Assembly (NCBI GenBank): GCA_022496805.1
Contig: CM040107.1
Coordinates: 13,627,501-13,691,500, forward strand
Origin: Pohlia nutans
Lineage: Eukaryota; Streptophyta; Bryopsida; Bryales; Mniaceae
Reading direction: 5' to 3'
Length of the DNA stretch: 64,000 nucleotides
The translations under genes were made by a program, and so were the position numbers. The notes beneath the pieces were generated by a model. The model was given only the letters and a program-made list of their open reading frames with translations. It searched no databases and was not told where the DNA came from. This document shows positions 1 through 11,657 of the stretch, piece by piece. Position 1 is the stretch's first letter. Each line of letters opens with the position of its first letter.

Positions 1-561
1 GCCTCCCTTGATGACGCCTAGTTCCTTCTGAAGCTGTCCGAGCATGAAGGAAGCCCAGTTCCAAGATTCTCCGGTATCGGTAAGGGACAGTTCATCCAAC
101 GTGAGTATCTCTCTGAGGCATTGCTTGGACGTGTAGGACTGCTTCCTCTTGAAGTAGATTGCTTGCAGTATGCCGTACTTCCGAGGTCTTAACTCCTCGG
201 GTCCCAGGGAAACACTGTAGCCGTCGGTATCGGGTCGGTGAAGGGCTTCATGGCCGTTGGGACCGATGCTCCAGTACTTGAACTCCTCCGGATCCGGGTT
301 GTTATTGACCTCAATAGTTGTGCCAGTCGGTAGTCAAAAGATGTTGGTGATGTCTACCGGGGTGATAACATAGGTCCGCCCGATGACTTCTCCGATGATC
401 GACTGCTGTTTGGTGCTTTGGGCGGTGTTGATGAAGTTCTCCACGACATCTTTGCGGATCGGTTGTCCCCACGGTAAGTTAACAAAACCCTCGAGGTCGA
501 CACGTTGAATCCACGCGCGTTCATCCGGATGGGCGGCGGCATAAGATTTCCAGGCCACCAT
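1..561 (-). pseudogene. Extra ORF downstream of gypsy-1 pol, gag/plant-transposon-protein-like
   Basis: An open frame starts with ATG at 561 and runs off the left edge, interrupted once by TGA at 334-336 (a position where CGA, Arg, would be the CpG precursor). Both sides of the stop read as ordinary protein: the segment before it includes QSIIGEVIGRTYVITPVDI and the segment after it includes LDELSLTDTGESWNWASF. It lies on the same strand as and downstream of gypsy-1 pol, where plant gypsy elements of the Tat/Ogre type often carry an additional ORF. The pattern of an aromatic/Ile-rich helix followed by a T-P-x-x-I segment resembles the loosely defined 'putative plant transposon protein' regions. 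I do not recognise a precise family. It may instead be a host gene that gypsy-1 is inserted in. Confidence 0.45.
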
Positions 562-1218
562 GTGTTTGAGCGGTAGGCATGTGAATTCCCGCCAATCTGG
601 TCCTACCGGGTTGCCTCAGGAAGAGCTTGCACGGCGACTGTCGACCGCGGTCTTCTTCTGGCCTGTCATCCTGCAAAAACGAACACGGAGATTTCCTCGC
701 TTTTTCTCTCGGGAAGTGGAAGTGGCTACCAAGCTAGAGGGAAAGAGAACTCTAATCCGCGCCATTTGCCTCGGTCGATTGTGTCGGTGGCGTTGAACGG
801 TAGCTACCGGCCGTGGCGGCCGGGGAAGAAGAGAGGGAGACGGAGAAGGAGGGCGGAGACGGAGAGCTAACCGGGAGGGGGAGAGAACTGTGTCGGCGGA
901 AGGCGGCATGGTGAAGAAAGAATAAATAGAAGAAGAGGCGGACAACGGAGTGAATGTCGAGGGCGGTGTAATGAAGAGAGATGGAGTGGGTGGGTGCGAA
1001 CTAGGTTGGGAGAATGGCGGCGCGTTAGGGTTGGTTACTGCCGAACTTGTCACTCGGTACGGTTTTTGCCTTGGTGCTACCGAGGTAGTCGGTTCGGTAT
1101 GCCGGAGCGGCAGCGTTAGTGGCAGTTGTGATGCTGCGGTGGCGGCTGTGCTGTTGTGGTCGGTTAACGCGGTCAGGGGTCATACTCGGACGGTAGGTCG
1201 GGTCGACAACTCCATCGG
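562..1218. other. GC- and purine-rich spacer between pol and the extra ORF of gypsy-1
   Basis: The stretch is purine-rich on the plus strand (GGAGACGGAGA-type runs at 820-900). It contains no frame with convincing protein character; the open frames on both strands are Ser/Pro- or Arg-rich and look compositional. It may hold the 3' untranslated part of gypsy-1 or a promoter for the extra ORF. Confidence 0.4.
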
Positions 1219-3411
1219 TTAGGTATCCAGGCAGGACTCAGTATCCCGAGGTAACCGAGGAAAAATTTCCACGGTGATGCAGTTGGTGGAGATGGATTTG
1301 TTAGTATCTTCTGCTTCGTCTTCCTCATCGTCTTCAGCTGCGTCTTGGGCGTCTGGTTGGTGAAGGATGGTACTTTTATATGGGGCTGTTTGGGTGGCAC
1401 TGTGTAGCTGATCGTCATTGAGAAATCGGTACGGTTTTAGTTTGTTGATGTGGACTATAATCGGGTCGGGGTCGAATTTGTCAACGGCCACGAGTAACAC
1501 TGTATTGTTAGGTAGTGGGTATTGAACTCGGTAAGACCCAAACCATTTGTTCTTCAGCTTACCGGGGTGGATGTTAGCACCTTTGGGGTACCAGAGTACC
1601 AGGTCGCCCTGTCGAAACTGATCGGTCGGCCCCGTGGTGTTGGCCCATTGAGCGCGGTTCCATTGGGATATCCCTTGCGTCTCAAGGGCTTGATGGCGAG
1701 ATTCGTCCAAACGCTCCAGATCTGCGGTGCGCGCTGCCAAGACCCGACTGGGTGAAGGGTCGGTAGTGGTGGGCTTGGTTGGTAGCAAGTATTCGGTAGG
1801 CAAGAGGGGGATGATGCCATATAGAAGTTGAAATGGTGTATGACCGTTACCAATCTTGAAAGCCGTGCGGTAAGCGAATAAGACGGTCAGTAACTGCCGA
1901 TCCCAATCAGTTCGGTTGTGATTGACCAACTCAGAAGGAGTTGGACAATCACCTTGTTGGTAGATTCCGCTTGACCATTTCCTTGAGGGTAATAGGTGGT
2001 GGATGTCGTGTGGCGCAGTAAGAAGTGCTCCATGAGGGCGTAAATAACGTTGTTGTTGAAATGTACTCCTTGGTCGCTCACGAAGTGGACAGCCAAAGCG
2101 GGTGAGGATGTTGTCATATAGGAACTTAGCCGTGTCTTTGGCGGTGTTGTCACGGAGTGCAAGTGCTTCCACCCATTTGGTGGCGTAGTCTGTGGCCACC
2201 AAGATGTAGCGGTTGCCGGTGACGGTGCGTTTGAGGGGGCCTACAAAATCCAGTCCCCATTTCATAAAAGGTTCCGTGGGTAGAGTGGTAAGTAATTTAC
2301 CGGTTACCGCTTTCTTGAGTCCTCCCACGTGTTGACATTCATCGCAGCTCCGACAGTATTCAAAAACGTCTTTATGGAGGGATGACCACCAGTACTCGAC
2401 GTCGAGAATTTTCCGGGTGGTGATTTCGGTAGAAAAATGTCCTCCCGAGTTACCATGGTGCAGCTCCCTGATAATCAATGTGGTCTGGTCGTCGGTAATG
2501 ACCTTCTGTAAAGAGAAATTTTTGGTGTGTCGATACAAGGTGCCATCGACTAACTGAAATGGGAGGGCTTGGTAGGCTAACCTTTTCTTGCGCTTGGTAC
2601 TCCAGTCGGCAAGGAAGGTACCGGTTTTGAGGTAGTCGTGCACTGTCGTAAGCCACTCCGGTAGTATGCTGAATAGCTGGGCATCGGACGTGGTATCGGT
2701 AATCCCGGTGGCCGGTTCGGCTACCGTGTTCCGAGAAAGGGCGTCGGCAATACCGTGTGTCTTGCCTGGTTTGTAAACGACTGTGAAGTCAAATTCCAGA
2801 AACAAGAGTAACCATCGAGCAATACGGCCGGAAACTTGAGTCTTGTTGACGAAATAGATCAATGCCATGTGGTCGACGTAAAACACGAAGCGGTTACCGA
2901 GGAGGTAGTGTCGAAATTTGTTGATGGCGTAGACCATGGTTAAAGCTTCACGCTCGATAGTTGTATAATTCTTCTCTGCGCGGCTCAGTAGTCGGGAGGC
3001 GTAGACGATGGGCTGGCCGATTTTCCTGGTAGGGTTCTGCGCCAGCATAGCTCCTACTGCAATATCCGAGGCATCCGTATGAATGTGAAATTCCAGCTTC
3101 CAATTGACCGCGATAAGGATCGGGGCGTTAACATAACGCTTTTTTATCTCTGTAAATGCTTGGTTGCACTCAGTAGTCCAGGTAAATGGTTCGTCTTTTC
3201 TTGTAAGTAAACTGATGGGCGCCATAATCTGGGCATAATCGCGGATGAAACATTGGTTGAATTGGGAAGGCCATTGAAAACCTGGATGTCCTTGATGTTC
3301 CGAGGGTGTGGCATTGTGACGAGAGCTTCGATTTTCTTTGGATTGGGGAATTTGCCCTCTGCGGAGACGACATACCCAAGAATCATACCGGAGCGAATTA
3401 GAAAACAGCAT
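1219..3411 (-). pseudogene. pol: gypsy-1 pol, RNase H and integrase part
   Basis: The minus-strand frame begins in the RT thumb/connection region and continues into a Ty3-type RNase H ([11 protein letters not shown], later YTTIEREAL and [11 protein letters not shown]). Next is an integrase zinc-binding region ([10 protein letters not shown] with CRSCDECQ, about residues 290-340 of the frame) and the start of the integrase core (LDFVGPL, first catalytic Asp). The other two core motifs (SDQGVHF and QAESTNK) are found in a different frame at 1887-2162, so at least two indels near 2110 and 1930 break the core. The tail ([21 protein letters not shown]) returns to the original frame. The product would have replicated and inserted the element; this copy cannot make an active integrase. 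Confidence 0.9.
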
Positions 3412-4035
3412 TTTTCGAGGTTTAGACTGATACCGAACTCACGGCATTTGGTGAAGCACTTTTGGAGTTAGTCGAAGGGTGTCTCGGTAGTACTATACAC
3501 ACAGTAGTTGTCGACGAAGAGCTTCATGAAATCACCGAGGTATTCCTTGAAGGCTTGGTTGACTGCTCGTTGGTACGTTGGCGGAGCGTTCTTCAAACCG
3601 AACAGCATGACTACCCAGACGAAGGCTCCCCAGTCGGTAATGAACGCCGTCTCATGGCAGTCGTCGGGTGCAATCTTGATCTGGTGATAACCGGAGAAGC
3701 CATCGAGAAATGAGTACATCTCGTTGCCTGCTACCGATTCGAGAACCTCATCGGTAAACGGTAGGGGATACGGATCCTTCTTTGTTGCCTTGTTGAGACG
3801 CCTGAAATCAACGCAAATGCAAAGTTTGCCGTTCTTCTTTGGTACCACGACGATTGGTGATAACCAGGTAGTATGGTCCACAGGTTCAATTAATCATGCC
3901 TGCAAAAGTTTATCAAGATCGGTTTTCATCGTTGCCACATAATTCGGATTCATTCGGTAGCGTACCTGATGAGTTGGGGGAATGCTGGTGTCCAGTTCAA
4001 TCTTGTGTTGAGCGATGTGTTCCGGAATGCCACGT
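3140..4035 (-). pseudogene. pol: gypsy-1 pol, reverse transcriptase part
   Basis: RT motifs are visible in order on the minus strand: WLSPIVVVPKKNGKLCICVDF, MYSFLDGFSGYHQI (motif A with the first catalytic Asp), LFGLKNAPPTYQRAVNQ, then the catalytic box reads FVDN where the family has F/Y-x-D-D. The second catalytic Asp is therefore Asn. The frame is broken by TAA at 3468-3470 just after the box and by TGA at 3894-3896 just before the fingers domain. RT sequence resumes past the TAA ([20 protein letters not shown] at 3300-3390). The enzyme would be inactive from the active-site change alone. Confidence 0.88.
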
Positions 4036-4038
4036 AGG

Positions 4039-4860
4039 TCATGGTATGAAAGTGCGGAAGAGATCTTCAGCCTTTAGTAGTAGGGATTCCGGAATAGAAG
4101 TACCGATACGGATAATGTTGGGGTCGGTATCGATTTTGAGGTTGAGGTCGGTATCGGTTCCGAGGTTGAGGTCGCGTAATTGCTCTTCTTCTGTCTGCGA
4201 CCATTTTGCTACCGATATTGTTTTTACCTTTTCCCAAATCGGTATTTCATCAACTGGCATGGTACCTTCCGTATGGGTTATGGTTGGTAAGGTGAGTTCG
4301 GTAGTGCTTACCTGGCACAAGTCGTCAATAGCTAATGTTCCAATAGGGAGGAGGAACTCTTTTGCCTCGAGTAGAATGAGTTCTTCGTCGGTAAGGCCGT
4401 CCACGTAGTTGTAGCAGTCGAGAGTATCGAGAGTTGTAGCTTCAAAACCTAACTCCCGGTTAATCCGTACCGTTCGGATGGTACCATTACCCATGATCTG
4501 GATGTGGTCGTTAGCCCAATCGTGAATGACTCGGGCGTCCCTGAGCCATGGTCTACCGAGCAACAACGTATAAGCTGAATTGACATCCTTACAAGAAATA
4601 ACGGTGAGAATAATGATATAGGGGATACCATGAATGAAGATCTTGATGTTCCTAAGCAAGCCCAGCGGTTGGATGAGGGAACTATCTGCCATTCTCAATT
4701 TAAAAGGTGCCGGTGTTGGGGTCGGTAGTCAAAGCCTACGTCGCTCGGTTTCGATGATGACATTTACTCCCGATCCTCCATCCAGAAGGACATCCTGTAT
4801 TTGATGACTCCCAATTTTGACTGAGATAATTGGCATGTGACGGTCGACCGCTACTACTGA
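4039..4860 (-). pseudogene. pol: gypsy-1 aspartic protease region
   Basis: Upstream of the long frame at 4039-4698 the minus strand reads DVLLDGGSGVNVI (around 4760-4800), the usual plant gypsy retropepsin active site with D-G-G-S-G. A TGA at 4729-4731, preceded by RRRL, separates it from the rest, which includes AYTLLLGRPWLRDARVIHDW, the characteristic C-terminal part of this protease. The remaining acidic stretch down to 4039 is the linker to RT. Retropepsin would process the gag-pol polyprotein. The stop fits CGA to TGA decay. Confidence 0.8.
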
Positions 4861-4920
4861 ATGCACTGCCACTGTCGGTGGCTCGGCAACCGGGATGGTT
4901 GTCGGGGTTGTCTGACCGAA

Positions 4921-6153
4921 TCAGCGGTGGATATGTTCAGTAATACTAGGTGCAATAGCCATAAGGTTTTTGAGACTGACCTGGATTGTTTGTGATTCGA
5001 TTTGCTGAAGAATGGTCTCGCAGATATCCATGGTGCTGTCCGGAGCGGTTGGAGTGACACGGGATGATGGTGGCTGCAATGGCGAGAGGTCTTGTAATTC
5101 ACGGACCGTCTTTATCATTTCGTCGCGCAGCTGCTCTTCGGCTTGCCAATCTAACTCCTCGCTTTGGCGGGCTGCTCCAGTAGTTGGTGTGGGACTGTTC
5201 GGGACTACCGAGTCTGGATGCTGTGTCTTACTCCGAGTGCGAGGACCGATGAGAGTGACATCTACGGTATGTACATCGGTGATGACTACCGAGGAACCTG
5301 AGTGGGCAGGTAGTTTGTTTTGGATGGCTTTTTTAACATCCTCATCTAATAAAAGTGGACAACGATGTCCCGGATGTTCAAGCGATCCACATACATTGCA
5401 TGGGTACCGTTGTACCGGGGTCATACTACGAGAAGTACGGCGGTTTTCGGTACTTACCGGAGTTGGTCTTTGCTGAGTTTGAATCTGATGGACGGAAGCC
5501 GTATCGGTTTTCTTCCCATAGTCACTGGCCGGGTTGCGGTAGCATGTCCCCCATTCATGACCCATACGACTGCAACCGATACACTTCAGGTTACGTCGGG
5601 GGTTGTCTCCGGTACTGGTCGAGGGAAGGATCGGTTGCCGTGATTTGGGTAGACCTTCCTCTGCGGTGCGTGCCGAGTTCACAACTTCGGAAAATGTTTG
5701 ACGTTGAAGGCCTAAAGTGGCTACCTGCAGATACTCCAATAAGCCAGCGCGAAAATTGCTCAACATGAACATATCATCCGGAGGTACGGTTAGATTTTCC
5801 GCGAGTTGTTGGAGACGTTCGGCGTAATCATCGACAGATTCCTTCGGTTGTTGATTGATGGTACAGAATTGGATGTACGTTTGGTCGTTCGTCTTGATGG
5901 TTTGGTAGCGTCGTTTGAATGCGGAAAATACTTCCTGCAATGTATTAGTAGGATGAATGCATCTATGGTATGCAAACCAATTCGACTCTTTTTTGGTGAG
6001 AGTGTTACCGAATAATTCTAATTGAACCATGGTCTCTGTTTCGCCATCTAATCTAATAGCAGATTCGAACTTGCGACAATGTGTCTCAGGACACTTATCG
6101 GTTTTGTACTCCGGATACGGTACCGCTTTCCGAGCGGTCGAGGTAGGGCGTCG
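4921..6153 (-). pseudogene. gag: gypsy-1 gag, C-terminal part (capsid and zinc knuckles)
   Basis: The frame contains a retrotransposon gag capsid domain (FGNTLTKKESNWFAYHR, then TNTLQEVFSAFKRRYQTIKT, VDDYAERLQQLAENLTVPP). Two CCHC knuckles follow: CIGCSRMGHEWGTC and CNVCGSLEHPGHRC, both C-x2-C-x4-H-x4-C. Gag packages the element RNA. The frame's upstream end (6154-6174) already lies inside inserted copy A, so the true N-terminal half of gag is on the other side of that insertion at about 10704-11566. A Ser/Thr/Pro-rich linker and the protease frame follow. Confidence 0.85.
6149..6153. repeat. Target-site duplication, left copy, of element A (CGTCG)
   Basis: CGTCG at 6149-6153 is repeated at 10699-10703, immediately outside the TGTC...GACA ends of copy A. 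Confidence 0.85.
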
Positions 6154-6414
6154 TGTCAAACCTCGTTTATTCAAAAAACGGAGAGTTAGGGTTTGTAGGG
6201 CAGTAAAAGGTAACCCGAGCTGCCATAAATGGGAGAAATGGCGTTCCTAGTGGTCTCTTTACTTATTTGGAGAGAGGGGTGCTCTCACGCGCGCCTTAAG
6301 TGTTTACTACGGAATCTGAGAATGGCGGCGGATCGGACAAGAGACCGGAGGGGAAACCGGGAGTCGGGGAACGGGCCTCTGCCGGGCCCGGCCACGATCC
6401 GGGAGTTGAACTGG

Positions 6415-6434
6415 GCCGCCTTAAACTGGGCGGC
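6415..6434 (+). other. 5' GC hairpin of copy A
   Basis: GCCGCC and GGCGGC flank an 8-nt loop. The same structure is present in copy E (21149-21168) and is longer in copy BD (9-bp arms, 52309-52332). Confidence 0.6.
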
Positions 6435-6849
6435 TCACTGTTCATTCCTTTCCGATTCCTCCAGCCCTCCGTGCACACCCGTTTTTGCACCTCCGGAGAG
6501 CATTAGGGTTTCCATTTCGCACCCGAAGAAGGGGAGCAGTGAGCGGCCGGTGTGTGAGGAATTTGAGCACCCTGGAGTGAGGGAAATTGAGCACCCGGGG
6601 AGAAACAGTAGCGGGAGGTTAGAATTTGGGAGAGGCGAGCACCCGGACAGCGAGCGCCGCCATTTCCGGCGGAATTGACGGAGGGGAGTAGGTGCGCAGC
6701 CGGGAAGAGAGGCGCTGGGACTCCGGGAGGTCAGGCGCACACTACGGAAGCAAAAAGGGAAGCGTCCGGAGCGCGAGGAGCGCAGTTTACCGGAGAAGGA
6801 GCTGCGCCATTCTCAGGGGAGTAAAGAAGTGCGTCCAGAGTCTGCAGCC

Positions 6850-9446
6850 ATGGCGCGGAGGGATGTCAGAACGATGATTACGGAGAAGCGCATCTGTCCG
6901 GACATCCCGCCGCACGAGGGGGACTTGGACGAATTGATGAAGGACCTCGAGAAGATGGGGTGCGCGGGGCTCTTTGGGAGAGTGTGGGATGTGCAGGATT
7001 CCCGGATGCTGGAAGAAATTGAGGGCGGGTCTATGTTGAGCGCCTTCCGGACAACCATCCGGGCGAAATATGGGAGCTGGACCCAGGAGATGTGGAGGGA
7101 GCTATACAACTTCCCGGACACGAGCATAGATCTGGAACCGGGAGGCAAGGGCGACTCGGATTGGGTGAAGGTGCGATTCACCCACATTTCGAACCACGAC
7201 AGGTTCAAGGTGGCGGACTGCATTATACCCCGAGAGCAACGGTTGCTCCAGTATGTGGTGCCCATCCTCAACCCGGAGAAGCCCACCACCCTCACCGTAA
7301 CGCTGGCCCGAGGCATCTACTCCGCTCTGCTCCGGGAAGAAGGATCAACTGGGCAATCCTGCTACACCGGAATACGCAGAAGTGGGCGGTGAACCAAGAC
7401 AGTAAAAAGGGTGTCCGTTGGCCCCATTTCTCCACCACCTGTACGAGAGACATGGGTGCCTCACGGAGGAAGAACGGAAGAGGTTGGAGGAAATGCCCAT
7501 TCCGGGGCTCAAGAACCCGACCAAGAGGAGGGTAGCTCTTCCGGGTGGAGGAATAGGGACCAGCAGACCCGGGTCGTTGTCACGACCGGGTGAAAGGAGA
7601 ATGGCTCCACCAACCTCCCAACCGGACAGAAGTAGGATCCAGGGAGAAGAGCGCAGGAAGGACAAGGAAGACCGCCCGAAGAGGAGTCAACCAGGAGGGG
7701 CCAGCGCTGAATCAGAGCAGAGGACGAAGAGGAGAGAAGACCGGCCCGAGAGGGGCCAACAGGGTGACACCCGGCTGCGTCAAGATGAGCAGCAGAGGAG
7801 GAAGGACCCGAAAACAGACCAACCGGGGGAGGCAAGGTTGCAGCAGGAGCTGAGAACAAAGAGGAGGGAGGATCCGGAAGAAGAGGAGGATTCTTCGCAG
7901 CTGAAACTAACCCGGAAGAAGCCGGTGAGGAATCAAGGAGGAGGTTCCACCCAAGAGCAACCTCAGGTGACCCCGGTGGTGGAGTCCAGGCCAGAGAAGG
8001 AGACAGGCCCCACTCCACCATCGCCACAGGGACAACCTGAAGCAGATTCCGGATTCATGGATGAGGACCCTGCCCCGGAAGTTCCACAGGAACGATTGGT
8101 GAAGGGGAAGCAACCAGCAGAGGAGGCAGGTACGTCCCAAGTGCAACTTCCGGGCCTGAAGTGGAAGTTGGTCCTGATTGAAGAGGAGGAGCCGGAGGGT
8201 CCGGAGACCACTCCTAGGAAGGACAAAGGACCCGCCCGGAGGAAGACAACCCCGCTCAACAAGCGTCCCAAGGAGCCAGGGGGCGACGGGGAAGAAACAG
8301 GAGAAGAGGATGACCAAAGGCAGGGACCACCATTGGAGGAAGAACCGGAACCGGAGGAACGGGAACACGAGGCAGGTCCATCCGGAGGTGTACAGGAGGA
8401 AGGGGAGGCCCCACTTCGGGCGGAGAACATACTCCTGCAGACCCAGATTGCCCTGGACATGGTGACGGAGCAGTACACTCCCATGTTCGCCGCACTCCAG
8501 GAGACAGGAACTCTCCTCCGAACAGAGGACGCTCTGAAGTATCTGGCGCGGATCCGGAAGCTCCAGAGGAAACTCATCCGGAGTAGAGAAAAGGAGAGCA
8601 AGTTGACCGGACAACTGCAAAGCCTCCAGGAGGATGAGAGCGAGTCCGTCGCTCTCTTGAAAGGTTTGAAGGAGGAGCTGCAACGGAAGGTGGCGTACAT
8701 CAAGAAAATGGAGGCCCAAGTGCAAAAGAACGAGTTGCAGATCCGGGAACAGGAGGAGACCATCCGAAGAATAGGGAAAACAAGTCGGCAGTGCATCACC
8801 AAACTGTCAGGGTTGTTCCACCCGGATGGGGAGGCACAGATGAAAGCCCGGCTGTATGACGAGAAGGTAGGTTAGCCGGGATTGGAAGGAGCAGCCCGGA
8901 TGAAGAACGTGGTCCGGGAGTATTCGGAGATGGTGGAGGCCTATCTGATGGAGTTCCGGGAACTGGCAGAGCACTTGAGGGGGAGCTCTTCCGATGAAAA
9001 ACCAGGTCAGGAGGAGACAGCCAACCAGGGCGATAGAGTAGGGTCCGGGGAGGGACTGCAGGGGATGTTCAATATGTCTGCAGGAGGGTGAAATCGACCG
9101 GTTGATGCAGAAGGGGAGCTCAGCGCAGGAACAGACCCCCCGGGTAAGACTGGATGTGGAGCCAATCCACATGGTCCGACCGGCCGAAGTGAGCCCTGTG
9201 GAAGTCCGGAACCTCTCGGAAGAAATGGAGGCGATGGGCGTTCAGTCAGACAGGGTGGAAAGGCAACAGGGTGGGCCAGGAAGTCACCCGGGTAGCCAGT
9301 CGGGAGGAACGGAAGTGGGCGAGCCAACCGGAGGACGACAGGTGGAGCAGCCGGCTGGTCACGAACTACGAGGAGCTCGGTCCACGGATCCGATCGTGGT
9401 GGACAGTCCGGAAGTCCAGGAGGGGCAGCCAATGGAGGACGAGTAG
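6850..9446 (+). pseudogene. Element A protein: gag-like N-terminus, charged linker, coiled coil
   Basis: ATG at 6850 (context GCAGCCATGG, shared with copy C at 48001 and BD at 51874) opens a frame of about 865 codons. Residues 1-190 form a conserved block (KRICPDIPPHEGDLDELMKD; VTLARGIYSALL; LTEEERKRLEEMPIPG) resembling plant transposon gag-like domains. Residues 200-350 are Arg/Glu/Pro repeats of the type ERRKDKEDRPKRS. Residues 430-500 are acidic with Lys clusters that could be nuclear signals. Residues 510-660 are a coiled coil ending in LSGLFHPDGEAQMK, followed by an acidic tail. Lesions relative to C and BD: single-base deletions near 7334 and 7395, TAG at 8873-8875 where BD has CAG, and a frameshift near 9088. 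No enzymatic motif is visible. Confidence 0.75.
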
Positions 9447-10698
9447 CTGTCGGGGACTGTCGGGGGGACCGGAGGCAGTGATCCGGGTTTTGTGGATCTG
9501 ACTATTTAGAGTAGGGCCTTTTGAGTAGGTAGAGTAGAAGACTTTTTGTTGAAAGGACTTTTAGGGCTTTGAATGCTAGTGGCGGCTTAGGATGAGAATT
9601 GGGCCGTGGAGAAGGATCCCCTGATTTCCGGATTCCGGGTTTTTAGGATCTGAGGATCTCCCGGATCTGGGCTTCGGGGTTGGCTTTTTATCAAGGAGTG
9701 TTTCTCACTCCTTGGGTCTTTTGTGTACTACTGTTCCGTGTAAATGAGTAGAGGCACATGTTCTTTCCACAAACTGTGTGTGTGTGTGTGTGTACATGTG
9801 TGTTTGTTTGTGTTATTATCCGAAACAGTGTCTCAATTAGTCCCTTGGTAACCGTGCGGATTAGCCGGGTTCTGGTGTAAGAGTCAGTTCAGAGACCGGG
9901 TAGAAGATTTGGGAGAATTAGAAGTGTTTGAATGCGGGGTTTTCCGGAACTGATTGCAGGAAATACTCTATGTTAGTGGCTGAGTGAGCAGGAGGGGGTA
10001 CTCCGGTTCTTTCAGAACTCCTGGACGAGTAGTTCAGTAGAGGTGCCAGCACCCGGGTAGATCTTGTAATTGCAGGGTACGGGGAAGCCAGAGTAAAACG
10101 GGTCGTGAGGAATTCCATCTCTTTCGGACACCCCGGATACTGTCCACCCCGGTTAGCAAGTCGTTGTAGTGTTTTGAAGGGGGAAAACCGTGTTGCTCTT
10201 GTGTGACCGGCTGGGAATTTGGGATAAATCCACAGTTGAAGGATAATACGGGAAGTACCCAGAGTAGGAAGTGAGTTTGGATAATCAGGAAGTTGTGAAA
10301 CCCCTATCATGTAAATCAGTAGGGGAGGGTGTGACTTTAAATCGAGCATCCTTAAAAAGGCAAATGGAGAACCCTCTGAGGGAAGACAGAGGTTAAAGGG
10401 AAACCAGATTAAAAGGGTAGGATAGACCGGGTGGAGTAGGGTTGGCTAAACTCCCAATCCCGATAGATACCGGATCTATCCATAATCGGATTAGTCAGTA
10501 GGGAAGATTTGGTTTGAGTAGAGAAAAAGGAAGTTAATTGGTGACCGGAAGAGAGCAGTCACCAATCCGGATCAGTCCCCGGAAACTTCCCACTTCACAG
10601 AGTCTCCGCGGAATGATAACCCAGAAATCACCTCTACGAGCATTCTTAATACGAAAAAGTGCGCTCTAGGGGAATATCCGGTATCACGTGCTACGACA
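9447..10698 (+). other. 3' non-coding part of copy A
   Basis: This part contains the hairpin at 9692, a GT microsatellite (9776-9795), the block CAATTAGTCCCTTGGTAACC (9834-9853, shared with copy C) and a conserved terminal segment from about 10580 (CTTCCCACTTCACAGAGTCT) to the end. I see no protein-coding character. Confidence 0.7.
9692..9714 (+). other. Conserved 3' hairpin of copy A
   Basis: CAAGGAGTG, loop TTTCT, CACTCCTTG: nine perfect pairs. Copy C at 50744-50766 has CCAGGAATG, loop TTCTT, CATTCCTGG, so two stem positions changed on both sides and kept pairing. Each is followed closely by GTCTTTT. Confidence 0.8.
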
Positions 10699-10703
10699 CG
10701 TCG

Positions 10704-11566
10704 ACCCGTGGGTTGAACGCTTGGGTCGCCGGCAGGTCGGTAGGTTGGAGTCGGTACTCCGGTAGCCATAATGCGGCGTGGTTGGGGAAAATTATAAGGA
10801 CAGGAGGTAGAAGGGTGGTCGGTATGGCCACAGAACGTGCAGAACCAAAGAGGAGGTCTAGGACGAACTTAGAGGAGGTGATGTAGAGAAGGATATCCGA
10901 AAAATTGCTGCTGTACAAGGTATTGGTGTCCCGGGATCGGTTGTGGGCGCAACGTGTGATGCATGGATGGAGCACGTCCTTGATTTCGTCAAAACTGTCG
11001 TAAAAGTAAATTGGGCAGTTGTAAACGGGACGCAGCTAGGTCGAGGTCCAATTGGGGAGTCGGTTCCAGGGCTGCGAGAAGTTCTTGGTCCGTTGCGTCT
11101 TCTGCCGAAAGTTGTTGGAGTTGGTTTAGGATAGCCGAGGACTGCAGAAATGCTTGGCTACGAAACCTGTCGCGTTCTTTGTCGGTGAATTGTAAGTCAT
11201 CTGCGGTAGCTGCCGGGTTGTGGAGTACCGAGTCGGAGGATGGCCTCTGCCAAGTGGATGAATGTGGGTGTCGTGTAGTTTGGAGTTCTCGCGGGGTTGG
11301 TAATTCGTCCTGCGTGAGTAAAGGTTGAGGCCGCCGTGTCGGATGAGTAGCCGTTGAGGGAGCTCGGAACATCGGTGACGGTAGCAAATCCTATACGCTC
11401 CGGTGCATGCGAGTGTTGGAAATCGTGAGAGCCTCGAGGTCGAACTCGGGCAGTGGTCCTGCGGATCGAGTGTGGCGCCGGGCCATGGGAAAGTCTGGTC
11501 AATTAAAGTTTGTTTGACAACTGGACTGAACGATTCCGGTAGAACAGAAAGAGGGCGCGGTGTCAC
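10704..11566 (-). pseudogene. gag: gypsy-1 gag, N-terminal part, displaced by insertion A
   Basis: Directly right of copy A the minus strand carries a further open stretch (10989-11387) with a Pro/Ser/Thr-rich start and a polar Gln/Leu-rich segment (SSAILNQLQQLSAEDATDQ), typical of the weakly conserved gag matrix region. A second overlapping frame (11126-11566) reads less like protein in its lower part, but its start lies closest to the primer-binding site. I take this region as the N-terminal half of gypsy-1 gag because it sits between the 5' LTR and the interrupted capsid region. The frame is probably shifted once. Confidence 0.55.
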
Positions 11567-11637
11567 ACTAGCAAAGTGATACTAGAGTACCGGGATCGGT
11601 GACTCTGTGGTTTTAAGCAATGGAGTTCTAGAATTCG

Positions 11638-11655
11638 AACACTAGATGGTCGCCA
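11638..11655 (-). other. gypsy-1 primer-binding site (candidate)
   Basis: Two bases inside the LTR edge the minus strand reads TGGCGACCATCTAGTG. It starts with TGG, complementary to a tRNA CCA tail, in the expected place. I cannot assign the tRNA species. Confidence 0.6.
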
Positions 11656-11657
11656 AA

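Larger units (their letters stand above)
6154..10698 (+). mobile_element. Copy A of an ORF-bearing TGTC...GACA element without visible LTRs
   Basis: The element begins TGTCAAACCTCGTTT and ends CACGTGCTACGACA, flanked by perfect CGTCG duplications, and it sits inside gypsy-1 gag. Copies C (47440-51521) and BD (38908-52589, opposite strand) share both ends and the whole internal layout; copy E (about 21090-21427) is a 5' fragment. Layout: about 700 bp of GC-rich 5' sequence with a hairpin, one long ORF (6850-9446, broken in this copy), then 1.25 kb of 3' sequence with a hairpin, a GT microsatellite and a conserved 3' end. The 5' and 3' 500 bp of the copy show no similarity, so it is not an ordinary LTR element with two LTRs. 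It could be a giant solo LTR that carries a gene, a non-autonomous element mobilised by a retroviral-type integrase, or a DNA transposon with very short inverted ends. Confidence 0.85.

Noticed and set aside
616..1222. Long frames on both strands near the left edge
   Set aside because: Composition is Ser/Pro on one strand and Gly/Val on the other, as expected from GC- and purine-rich non-coding DNA.
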